Shown here one piece after another: positions 54,723 to 62,448 of a DNA stretch of 64,000 nt (position 1 is the first letter of the stretch; the number at the start of each line of letters is the position of its first letter). The notes under the pieces are model-generated. The model ran no database searches and was not told the origin of the DNA. It was given only the letters and a program-made list of their open reading frames with translations. The stretch is from Streptomyces phaeoluteigriseus. Lineage in GTDB: Bacteria; Actinomycetota; Actinomycetes; Streptomycetales; Streptomycetaceae. The position numbers were made by a program, and so were the translations under genes. Location: assembly GCF_001896135.2 (NCBI RefSeq), contig NZ_MPOH02000006.1, positions 124,001 to 188,000 on the forward strand, given 5' to 3'.

Positions 54723-56330
54723 GTGACCGTCACCGCAACTTCCGTGGACCGGCAGGACCAGCTGGAGCCCCCGACCGCGCCGACGCGCGGCGCGCGGCTC
54801 CTGCGGCTCGTCCCGGCAGCCACCGCGGCGCTCTCCGGAGTGCTCCTGTACGTCAGCTTCCCGCCGCGCACTCTGTGGTGGCTGGCCCTGCCCGCCTTCG
54901 CCCTCTTCGGCTGGGTGCTGCGCGGCCGTGGCTGGAAGGCGGGGCTCGGTCTCGGATACCTCTTCGGCCTCGGCTTCCTGCTGCCGCTGCTGGTGTGGAC
55001 GGGCGTCGAGGTGGGCCCCGGTCCCTGGATCGCGCTGGTGGTGATCGAGGCGGTCTTCGTCGCGCTGGTCGGCGCGGGCGTCGCCGCGGTGTCGAAGCTG
55101 CCCGGCTGGCCGGTGTGGGCGGCGGCGATCTGGATCGCCGGTGAGGCGGCACGCGCGCGTGTGCCCTTCCGCGGCTTCCCCTGGGGCAAGATCGCGTTCG
55201 GTCAGGCGGACGGCGTCTTCCTGCCGCTGGCCGCGCTGGGCGGCACCCCGGTCCTGGGCTTCGCGGTGGTCCTGTGCGGCTTCGGCCTCTGCGAGGCCGT
55301 CCGGACGGGCCTCCGGTGGCGCCGTACGCGCGAGGTGCGGCGGTCGGCCGCCGCGGTGGCCCTGGTCAGCATGGCCGTCCCGGTCTTGGCCGCCGTGGCC
55401 GCACGCCCGCTGGTCAGCGACAGGGCGGAGGTCGGCACCGCGACGGTCGCCGTCGTCCAGGGCAACGTGCCCCGACTCGGACTGGACTTCAACTCCCAGC
55501 GCCGGGCCGTCCTCGACTACCACGCGCGCGAGACGGAGCGGCTGGCCGCCGAGGTCCAGGCCGGCAGGGTGGCCCAGCCCGACTTCGTGCTGTGGCCCGA
55601 GAACTCCTCCGACATCGACCCCTTCGCCAACCCGGACGCCGCCGCCGTCATCGAGCAGGCGGCCGAGGCGATCGACGCGCCCATCTCGGTCGGCGGCGTC
55701 GTCGAGCGCGACGGCAGGCTCTACAACGAGCAGATCCTCTGGGACCCGGAGAAGGGCGCCACCCAGACCTACGACAAGCGGCAGGTGCAGCCCTTCGGCG
55801 AGTACCTCCCGATGCGCTCGCTCATCGGCGCCATCAACGACGAGTGGACCTCGATGGTCCGCCAGGACTTCAGCCGGGGCGGCGAGCCCGGCGTGTTCGA
55901 CTTCGGCGACGCCAAGGTCGGCCTCGCCACCTGCTACGAGGCGGCCTTCGACTGGGCCGTGCGCGACACCGTGACCCACGGCGCGCAGATCATCTCCGTG
56001 CCCAGCAACAACGCCACCTTCGACCGCAGCGAGATGACCTACCAGCAGCTCGCCATGTCCCGCGTGCGTGCTGTGGAGCACAGCCGGACCGTCACGGTGC
56101 CGGTGACCAGCGGGGTCAGCGCGATCATCATGCCGGACGGGAGGATCACGCAGAAGACCGGCATGTTCGTCGCGGACTCGCTGGTCCAGAAGGTCCCGCT
56201 GCGCTCCTCGGAGACCCCCGCGACGAAGCTGGGCATCCTCCCCGAGATCGCCCTCCTGCTCGTCGCCGCGGGCGGGCTCGGGTGGGCGATCGGTGCCGGG
56301 ATGCGCGGGCGGCGCGCCGGTGGCGTGTAG
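54723..56330 (+). CDS. lnt: Apolipoprotein N-acyltransferase
   Basis: The 535-residue protein has the Lnt layout: about six to seven membrane helices (LLYVSFPPRTLWWLALPAFA and WIALVVIEAVFVALVGAG are clear), then an extracytoplasmic nitrilase domain. The catalytic Glu is in VLWPENSSDID, the Lys in TYDKRQVQPFGEYLP and the Cys in KVGLATCYEAAFDW. Lnt transfers a third acyl chain to the N-terminal cysteine of lipoproteins. The GTG at 54723 is taken as start, since the frame further upstream is Arg/Gly-rich without family resemblance. Confidence 0.94.
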   Translation: MTVTATSVDRQDQLEPPTAPTRGARLLRLVPAATAALSGVLLYVSFPPRTLWWLALPAFALFGWVLRGRGWKAGLGLGYLFGLGFLLPLLVWTGVEVGPGPWIALVVIEAVFVALVGAGVAAVSKLPGWPVWAAAIWIAGEAARARVPFRGFPWGKIAFGQADGVFLPLAALGGTPVLGFAVVLCGFGLCEAVRTGLRWRRTREVRRSAAAVALVSMAVPVLAAVAARPLVSDRAEVGTATVAVVQGNVPRLGLDFNSQRRAVLDYHARETERLAAEVQAGRVAQPDFVLWPENSSDIDPFANPDAAAVIEQAAEAIDAPISVGGVVERDGRLYNEQILWDPEKGATQTYDKRQVQPFGEYLPMRSLIGAINDEWTSMVRQDFSRGGEPGVFDFGDAKVGLATCYEAAFDWAVRDTVTHGAQIISVPSNNATFDRSEMTYQQLAMSRVRAVEHSRTVTVPVTSGVSAIIMPDGRITQKTGMFVADSLVQKVPLRSSETPATKLGILPEIALLLVAAGGLGWAIGAGMRGRRAGGV

Positions 56331-56397
56331 CCGTACGCCCGCCGAGCGCGTCCCCCACGCGCGCGGTGTCGCCGGACCGGCTCGTTAGGTTCGGTCC

Positions 56398-56877
56398 ATG
56401 GCTACTCCTGACTTCATCCGCGAGATCCGGGCCACCGCCGGACACCAGTTGCTCTGGCTGCCCGGGGTCACCGCCATCGTCTTCGACGACGCGGGCCGCG
56501 TACTGCTGGGCCGTCGCTCGGACAACCGCAGATGGGCCGTGATCGGCGGCATCCCCGACCCCGGTGAGCAGCCGGCCGTCTGCGCCGTGCGGGAGGTCTT
56601 CGAGGAGACCGCCGTGCGGTGCGTCGTCGAACGGGTCGTCCTCGTCCAGGCACTGGAACCGGTCGCCTACGACAACGGCGACGTCTGTCAGTACATGGAC
56701 ATCACCTTCCGCTGCCGTGCCGTCGGAGGCGAGGCCCGCGTCAACGACGACGAGTCGCTGGAGGTGGGGTGGTTCGCGGTGGACGCCCTGCCCGACCTCC
56801 AGGAATTCGCGCTGTTCCGGATCAAGCAGGCGCTGTCGGACGAGCCCACATGGTTCGACTCCATGAGTCGCGGCTGA
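56398..56877 (+). CDS. Nudix hydrolase
   Basis: The 159-residue protein carries a complete Nudix box, GIPDPGEQPAVCAVREVFEE followed by T: the Gly, the first Glu and the R-E-x-x-E-E core are in place, so metal-dependent hydrolysis of a nucleoside-diphosphate-linked compound is expected. Preceding strands (TAIVFDDAGRVLLGRR) and the later DESLEVGWFAVDALPDL fit the fold. The substrate cannot be read from sequence. Confidence 0.93.
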   Translation: MATPDFIREIRATAGHQLLWLPGVTAIVFDDAGRVLLGRRSDNRRWAVIGGIPDPGEQPAVCAVREVFEETAVRCVVERVVLVQALEPVAYDNGDVCQYMDITFRCRAVGGEARVNDDESLEVGWFAVDALPDLQEFALFRIKQALSDEPTWFDSMSRG

Positions 56878-56932
56878 AGTATGGGGGCGGACCACATGGG
56901 GCGGGGAGCCGGCGCTGCCTAAGGTCACAGAC

Positions 56933-57733
56933 ATGACCACGCCCCACGCCGCCCCTGGTCCCCCCGCCCCCTCCCTCGACCTCCACGGTCGCACCGCCCT
57001 CGTCACCGGCGCCGCCGGCGGTATCGGCCGCGCCTGCGTGCTGCGGCTGGCGGCCGCCGGAGCCAAGGTGCGGGCGGTCGACCGGGACGCGACGGGCCTG
57101 GAGGCGCTCACCGACAGCGCCGCCGGTCTGCCGGGCGTCGTCGAGCCGCACGTCCTGGACCTCACGGACCTGGACGCCGCCGAACTCGCCGCGGCCGGCA
57201 CCGACGTCCTGGTCAACAACGCAGGGCTGCAACTCGTACGGCCGCTGGAGGAGTTCCCGCCGGACGTCTTCCACACGGTGCTCACGGTGATGCTGGAAGC
57301 ACCGTTCCGGCTCATCCGCGGCGCCCTGCCCCACATGTACGGGCAGGGATGGGGCCGCATCGTCAACGTCTCCTCCGTCCACGGACTGCGCGCCTCGCCC
57401 TACAAGTCGGCGTACGTGGCCGCCAAGCACGGGCTCGAGGGACTGTCCAAGACCGCCGCCCTCGAAGGCGCACCGCACGGTGTCACCTCCAACTGCGTGA
57501 ACCCCGCCTACGTCCGCACCCCGCTGGTGGAGAAGCAGCTCGCCGACCAGGCGCGGGCGCACGACCTGCCCGAGGAGCGCGTACTGGCCGAGGTGCTCCT
57601 GCGGGACAGCGCGGTCAAGCGGCTCATCGAACCGGAGGAGGTCGCGGAGGCCGTCGCCTATCTGTGCGGCCCGCAGGCGTCCTTCGTGACCGGTACCTCC
57701 CTGGTCCTGGACGGCGGCTGGACCGCGCACTGA
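56933..57733 (+). CDS. 3-hydroxybutyrate dehydrogenase-like SDR
   Basis: The 266-residue protein is a classical short-chain dehydrogenase. It has TGAAGGIGRA (NAD-binding), NNAGLQLV, the catalytic Ser in VNVSSVHGL, and Tyr/Lys in SAYVAAKHGLEGLSK. Loop sequences VEKQLADQARAHDLPEERV and LCGPQASFVTGTSLVLDGGW are those of D-3-hydroxybutyrate dehydrogenases, which interconvert 3-hydroxybutyrate and acetoacetate. The next gene is a PucR-type regulator in the same direction, then a convergent MHS-type transporter: a plausible ketone-body uptake and oxidation set. Confidence 0.93.
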   Translation: MTTPHAAPGPPAPSLDLHGRTALVTGAAGGIGRACVLRLAAAGAKVRAVDRDATGLEALTDSAAGLPGVVEPHVLDLTDLDAAELAAAGTDVLVNNAGLQLVRPLEEFPPDVFHTVLTVMLEAPFRLIRGALPHMYGQGWGRIVNVSSVHGLRASPYKSAYVAAKHGLEGLSKTAALEGAPHGVTSNCVNPAYVRTPLVEKQLADQARAHDLPEERVLAEVLLRDSAVKRLIEPEEVAEAVAYLCGPQASFVTGTSLVLDGGWTAH

Positions 57734-57802
57734 CCTGCCCGGCGAGCTGCGGGTCCGGAGTTGTCCACAGGGCTGACGGGCCGGCCGGTCATGAGGAATC
57801 CT

Positions 57803-59797
57803 GTGAGCATGTCCCGCGATCACGTGGAGCCGGTCGAGCGCTCCGTCAGCGATGCCGAGGCCGCCGCCCGCGGCACCGAGGCGGCCCCCGGCGTGCCCGG
57901 GGGCGCGCCCGGTGGTGCCGAGGCGCCGTTCCTGGAGCTGCTCGCCCGGGGCGCCTCCGCCGAGGCCTACGAACGGCCGGTGCTGCTCGCGCGTGCCGGG
58001 GGGCTGCCCGCCGAGCGGATCGCCGCGCTCGAGCACGCCAAGCTGCTCGCCCTGCGGGTGCGTTCCGAACTGGAGGGCCGCCGCCGACGGGAGGCCGAGC
58101 TGTCGGCGCTCTTCGCGACGGCCCACGACCTGGCGGGCCTGCGCGACGTGGACGCCGTCCTCCAGGCCATCGTCCAGCGCGCCCGCTCCCTGCTCGGCAC
58201 CGACGTCGCCTATCTCAGCCTGCACGACCCGGTCAGGGGCGACACCTACATGCGGGTCACCGAGGGCTCGGTCGCCGCCCGCTTCCAGCAGCTGCGCCTC
58301 GGCATGGGGGAGGGCCTCGGCGGCCTGGTCGCCCAGACGGCCCGTCCGTACGTCACCGACGACTACTTCCGCGACGACCGCTTCCGGCACACCACGACCA
58401 TCGACGCGGGCGTGCACGACGAGGGCCTGGTAGCCATCCTCGGGGTCCCGCTGATGCTGGGGGCCAACGTCATCGGGGTGCTGTTCGCCGCCGACCGCCG
58501 CGCCCGGGTATTCGAGCGCGAGCAGATCGCCCTGCTCGGCTCCTTCGCCGCCCTGGCCGCGGCCGCCATCGACACCGCCAACCTGCTCACCGAGACCCGC
58601 TCCGCCCTGGCCGGGCTGGAGCGCGCCAACGAGATCATCCAGGACCGCAGCGCGGTCATCGAGCGGGCCTCCGACGTCCACGACCGGCTCGCCGAACTCG
58701 TCCTGCGCGGCGGCGGGGTGCACGACGTGGCGGCGGCCGTCTCCCAGGTCCTGGCCGGCGCCGTCGAGTTCACCGAGGCCGGCGCGGCCCCGGCCGGAGC
58801 CCTGGAGACCTCCCGAGCCGAGGGTCACGCCGTGCGGCACGAGAACGACTGGATCGCCGCCGTCACCGCGGGCGGTGAACTGCTCGGCGCCCTCGTCCTG
58901 CGCGGCCACCCCGGCCTGGACCCCGTCGACCAGCGCACGCTGGAGCGCGCCGCGATGGTCACCTCCCTGCTGCTGCTCGCCCGGCGCTCCGCCGCCGAGG
59001 CCGAACAGCGCGTGCGCGGTGAGCTGCTGGACGACCTGCTCGACGCCCGCGACCGCGACCCGCGCGTGCTGCGTGAGCGTGCCTCCCGGCTGCGCGCCGA
59101 CCTCGACGCCACCCATGTCGTCCTCGCCGCGCGGCTGGAGGCGGACGCCGCCGACGCCGACCAGGAGGCGGCCGCTCGCCGCCGGCTGTGGTCCGCCGCC
59201 TCCCACCTCGCCGCGACCCGGCACGGCCTTGCCGCCGCCCGTGACGGCGGCACCGTCCTGCTGCTGCCGCTGGCACCGGGCGACACCGCGACGGAGCTGG
59301 CCCACCGCACCGCCCGCCATCTCGGCACCGCCGTCCACGAGGAGGTCACCGTCGGCGCCTCCGCCCCCGTCCGGGACCTCGCCGCCCACCCGGACGTGGT
59401 GGTGACCGCCTACGAGGAGGGCCGCCGCTGTGTCGAGGCCCTGCGGCTGCTCGGCCGCTGCGGTGACGGGGCGGCAGCCGACGACTTCGGCTTCCTCGGC
59501 TTGCTGCTCGCCGGCGACCGGGACGTCGCGGGATTCGTCGAGCGCACCATCGGTGAGGTCATCGCCTACGACGAACGGCGGGGCACCGACCTGGTGCGCA
59601 CCCTCGACGCGTACTTCGCGTGCGGCATGAGCCCGGCCCGCACCAAGGCCGACCTCCACGTCCACGTCAACACCGTGGCCCAGCGCCTGGAGCGCGTCGC
59701 CCGCCTGCTCGGCGAGGACTGGCAGTGTCCCGCCCGCGCCCTGGAGATCCAACTCGCCCTGAGGCTCCAGAGGTTGGCCACCCGAATACCGAGCTGA
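57803..59797 (+). CDS. GAF domain PucR-type helix-turn-helix regulator
   Basis: The protein of about 664 residues has a GAF domain (roughly 90-240: LSALFATAHDLAGLRDVDAV, LGMGEGLGGLVAQTARP, GVPLMLGANVIGVLFAADRR), a central GGDEF-like/CdaR region, and a C-terminal PucR helix-turn-helix, LVRTLDAYFACGMSPARTKA and LHVHVNTVAQRLERVARLLG. Such regulators respond to small ligands bound by the GAF domain and control nearby catabolic genes, here most likely the 3-hydroxybutyrate dehydrogenase and transporter. GTG 57803 follows AGGA by 5 bases; ATG 57791 or 57809 are alternatives. Confidence 0.9.
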   Translation: MSMSRDHVEPVERSVSDAEAAARGTEAAPGVPGGAPGGAEAPFLELLARGASAEAYERPVLLARAGGLPAERIAALEHAKLLALRVRSELEGRRRREAELSALFATAHDLAGLRDVDAVLQAIVQRARSLLGTDVAYLSLHDPVRGDTYMRVTEGSVAARFQQLRLGMGEGLGGLVAQTARPYVTDDYFRDDRFRHTTTIDAGVHDEGLVAILGVPLMLGANVIGVLFAADRRARVFEREQIALLGSFAALAAAAIDTANLLTETRSALAGLERANEIIQDRSAVIERASDVHDRLAELVLRGGGVHDVAAAVSQVLAGAVEFTEAGAAPAGALETSRAEGHAVRHENDWIAAVTAGGELLGALVLRGHPGLDPVDQRTLERAAMVTSLLLLARRSAAEAEQRVRGELLDDLLDARDRDPRVLRERASRLRADLDATHVVLAARLEADAADADQEAAARRRLWSAASHLAATRHGLAAARDGGTVLLLPLAPGDTATELAHRTARHLGTAVHEEVTVGASAPVRDLAAHPDVVVTAYEEGRRCVEALRLLGRCGDGAAADDFGFLGLLLAGDRDVAGFVERTIGEVIAYDERRGTDLVRTLDAYFACGMSPARTKADLHVHVNTVAQRLERVARLLGEDWQCPARALEIQLALRLQRLATRIPS

Positions 59798-59828
59798 CCC
59801 CCGCGCTCCCTCAGGGGGCACGGGGGTC
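59796..59828. terminator. Hairpin between the convergent regulator and transporter genes
   Basis: GACCCCCG (59796-59803, overlapping the stop of the regulator) pairs with CGGGGGTC (59821-59828), with an inner CCCTC...GGGGG pairing option. Confidence 0.55.
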
Positions 59829-59857
59829 GCGTCGGGCAGAAGCCGCGGAGCCGGGGA

Positions 59858-61243
59858 TCAGACGACGCGGGCGTCCTCCGTCCGGGCCGCCTTGTCCTCG
59901 ACCGTGGCGGCGTTGTCGATGTCGGCCAGGTCGCGGTGGCGGGTCTCCTTGGCCATGCCCACGGCGACGATCGTCAGCAGCGACGCGGCGATCACGTACA
60001 GGGCGATCGGGGTGGAGCTGTCGTAGTCGGCCAGCAGCGCGGTCGCGATGAGCGGCGCCGGAGCGCCCGCCGCGACGGAGGCGAACTGGGCTCCGATGGA
60101 GGCACCGGAATAGCGCATCCGGGTCGCGAACATCTCGGAGAAGAAGGCGGCCTGGGGCGCGTACATCGCGCCGTGCAGCACCAGTCCGACGGTCACGGCG
60201 AGGATGAGGTTGCCGAAGCCGCCCGTGTCGATGAGCGAGAAGAAGGGGAACATCCACAGACCGATGCCGACCGCGCCCAGCAGATAGACGGGACGCCGTC
60301 CGACCCGGTCGGACAGCGCGCCCCAGGCCGGGATCACCGCGAAGTGCACGGCGGAGGCGATGAGTACGGCGTTGAGGGCGGTCTGCCGGGAGACGCCGGC
60401 CGAGGTCGTCGCGTACACGAGGATGAACGCGGTGATGACGTAGTACGAGATGTTCTCCGCCATGCGTGCGCCCATCGCGACGAGCACGTCACGCCAGTGG
60501 TGCCGCAGCACCGCCACGAGCGGCAGCTTCTCGACCGCGCCCGCGTCCGACGCCTTCCGGGCCTCTGCCTGGGCCAACGCCTCCTTGAAGACGGGGGATT
60601 CATCGACAGAGAGACGAATCCACAGACCGACGATCACGAGCACACCGGAGAGCAGGAACGGTATCCGCCAGCCCCAGCTGCCGAAGGCGGCGTCCGACAG
60701 CACGGCGGTGAGGAAGGAGAGCACTCCGGTCGCGAGCAACTGCCCCGCCGGCGCCCCGGTCTGCGGCCACGAGGCCCAGAATCCGCGCCGCCGCGCGTCC
60801 CCGTGCTCGGACACCAGCAGGACGGCCCCGCCCCACTCCCCGCCGAGCGCGAAGCCCTGCACCAGCCGCAACAGGGTCAGCAGGACCGGAGCGGCGGTCC
60901 CGATGGTCGCGTGCGTGGGCAGCAGCCCGATCGCGAAGGTCGCCCCGCCCATCAGCAGCAGACTGAGCACCAGCAGCTTCTTGCGCCCGAGCCGGTCCCC
61001 GTAGTGCCCGAACACCAGCGCCCCGAGCGGGCGCGCCGCGAATCCGACGGCGTACGTCAGGAAGGACAGCAGTGTGCCCACGAGCGGGTCGGAGCCCGGA
61101 AAGAACAGTTTGTTGAAGACGAGCGCGGCGGCGGCGCCGTACAGGAAGAAGTCGTACCACTCGATGGTGGTGCCGATGAGGCTGGCGGTGACGATGCGCT
61201 TGAGGCTGGCGGGGGCTGGTGGAGCGGTCGCGGGGGAGGACAT
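59858..61243 (-). CDS. MHS-family metabolite:proton symporter (MFS)
   Basis: The 461-residue transporter belongs to the metabolite:H+ symporter group of the major facilitator superfamily. It has the early IEWYDFFLYGAAAALVFNKL, the loop 2-3 motif GHYGDRLGRKKLLV, RLVQGFALGGEWGGAVLLVS and the second-half GALSDRVGRRPVYLLG. Twelve membrane helices are apparent. Relatives carry carboxylates such as alpha-ketoglutarate, citrate, shikimate or proline betaine. Next to 3-hydroxybutyrate dehydrogenase it might import hydroxybutyrate or acetoacetate. ATG 61243 (MSSPATA) is chosen over upstream GTG options. Confidence 0.92.
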   Translation of the reverse strand: MSSPATAPPAPASLKRIVTASLIGTTIEWYDFFLYGAAAALVFNKLFFPGSDPLVGTLLSFLTYAVGFAARPLGALVFGHYGDRLGRKKLLVLSLLLMGGATFAIGLLPTHATIGTAAPVLLTLLRLVQGFALGGEWGGAVLLVSEHGDARRRGFWASWPQTGAPAGQLLATGVLSFLTAVLSDAAFGSWGWRIPFLLSGVLVIVGLWIRLSVDESPVFKEALAQAEARKASDAGAVEKLPLVAVLRHHWRDVLVAMGARMAENISYYVITAFILVYATTSAGVSRQTALNAVLIASAVHFAVIPAWGALSDRVGRRPVYLLGAVGIGLWMFPFFSLIDTGGFGNLILAVTVGLVLHGAMYAPQAAFFSEMFATRMRYSGASIGAQFASVAAGAPAPLIATALLADYDSSTPIALYVIAASLLTIVAVGMAKETRHRDLADIDNAATVEDKAARTEDARVV

Positions 61244-61692
61244 CGGCACCACTTCCTGGGGTGTGACGGGGACGTTTGCGTGTCGCCACACCGTAGGAAT
61301 CGCCAGGTCAAGGGCACATGTGGTGGGACACCATAGTTCTGTGTGCGGAGGTGCGTGCAGGCACCATGACAGCGTCGCCGGAGGCTCTACGAGAGCCTCG
61401 ATCGGGCCCGTGAGAGTGCTGTCCGAGTTGCACTGTTCGGGCAGGATTCGGTGACGAGGTGCTGCGGTGCCGTCCGAGGAAGCGCCGACCGGTGCCGTGC
61501 GTCGGCTGGGGGTTCGGGCCCAGGATCGCGGCGGGCCTTCTTCCAGGGCCGTACCCGTGCGGTGGGGGCATTTCGCCCGATCCCACCCGGCCGGTGGGGG
61601 GTCCGCCCGCGGGTCCCCGGGGTCGCGGGCCTGTTGTGACTTCCCCCACCTGCTCTTGCCGGGCCCAGGAAGGCTTACCTAAGTTCTGTCGC
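61244..61692. other. Divergent intergenic region, nothing recognised
   Basis: About 450 bases between the transporter and the small gene preceding hypX. Forward frames remain open but are composition-driven. No hairpin or repeat of note. Confidence 0.45.
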
Positions 61693-62007
61693 ATGTCCCC
61701 CCATGGCCGCGCCATTCCCGGCGAACCGGACGAGCCCGCTGCAACGAGCAAATCCGCGGCGGACCGAGCCGGCTCCCTGTCCTTGGTCGACCTGCACGTC
61801 GACCTGAGCTCACACGAGATGCTCCGGCGTGCTCACGTCCTTGACGCTCTCGGCCCCGGCTGGGACCCCGTCGCCGCACTGCGCGACGAGGAAGCGGCGT
61901 ATGAGCTGCTGTACTCCGGCCTCAGCGCGGAACAGCAGCGCGTGTACGACGAGCTGCTCTCGGCCGGAGTGCTGCCGCCGAGAGGGGGCGGCAATGCTGC
62001 CCTTTGA
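61693..62007 (+). CDS. Small DUF6400-like protein upstream of hypX
   Basis: The 104-residue protein has an N-terminal disordered part and a conserved-looking core: VDLHVDLSSHEMLRRAHVLD, ALGPGWDPVAALRDEEAAYE, LLYSGLSAEQQRVYDELLSA. I associate this D-L-S-x-x-E-M-x-R-R-A...G-x-x-W-D-P pattern with the DUF6400 family of actinobacteria, from memory only. The ATG at 61693 lacks a strong ribosome site. Its stop overlaps the next gene by 14 bases, so the two are coupled. Proximity to hypX suggests an accessory role in hydrogenase maturation, unproven. Confidence 0.68.
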   Translation: MSPHGRAIPGEPDEPAATSKSAADRAGSLSLVDLHVDLSSHEMLRRAHVLDALGPGWDPVAALRDEEAAYELLYSGLSAEQQRVYDELLSAGVLPPRGGGNAAL

Positions 62008-62251
62008 TCCGCAGGCCGACATCGGACGCCGCGCCTGGGTGGCCTGCCCGAACTGTGACGACCGTCGCGGGTGCGGCTCCTGCGAGCAGGGGCGCACCTG
62101 CTCCGAGCACTGGAGCTACCTGCTCTCCAACGTCGGCAGCCTGCTCCACCTGCAGTGCCGGTCCTGCACCCACCTCTGGACACACGAGACCCACTTCGGT
62201 GCCACTCGCTCCCGGTGGGAGCGCATCACCAGCGGCCTGCGCCGACGGTGA
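61994..62251 (+). CDS. Small Cys-rich zinc-ribbon-like protein
   Basis: The 85-residue protein starts at ATG 61994, 6 bases after GAGGGGG. It contains CPNCDDRRGCGSCEQGRTC and later LQCRSCTHLW: seven or more cysteines in CxxC-type spacing, plus a His, which suggests a zinc ribbon or another metal site. No family was recognised. It overlaps the preceding gene and is followed 197 bases later by hypX, so it may belong to the same maturation operon. Confidence 0.75.
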   Translation: MLPFDPQADIGRRAWVACPNCDDRRGCGSCEQGRTCSEHWSYLLSNVGSLLHLQCRSCTHLWTHETHFGATRSRWERITSGLRRR

Positions 62252-62448
62252 GCGTCTGCCGCTGCTGAGTCGGGCAGCCGGGTCCTCGGTGTGGGCGCGG
62301 GCCGGCCTTGACCGGTGAGGCCGGACGGCGGATCGGCGCCCGCTTTCGGATGACCTCACCGTCTGTCGTCCAGAGCGACAGGCCGCCTTGGCCGAGGATC
62401 GCGGTCGGCGGCCATCCCTGCCTGCCGTTCGTCCGCCCGGAGGCAGCC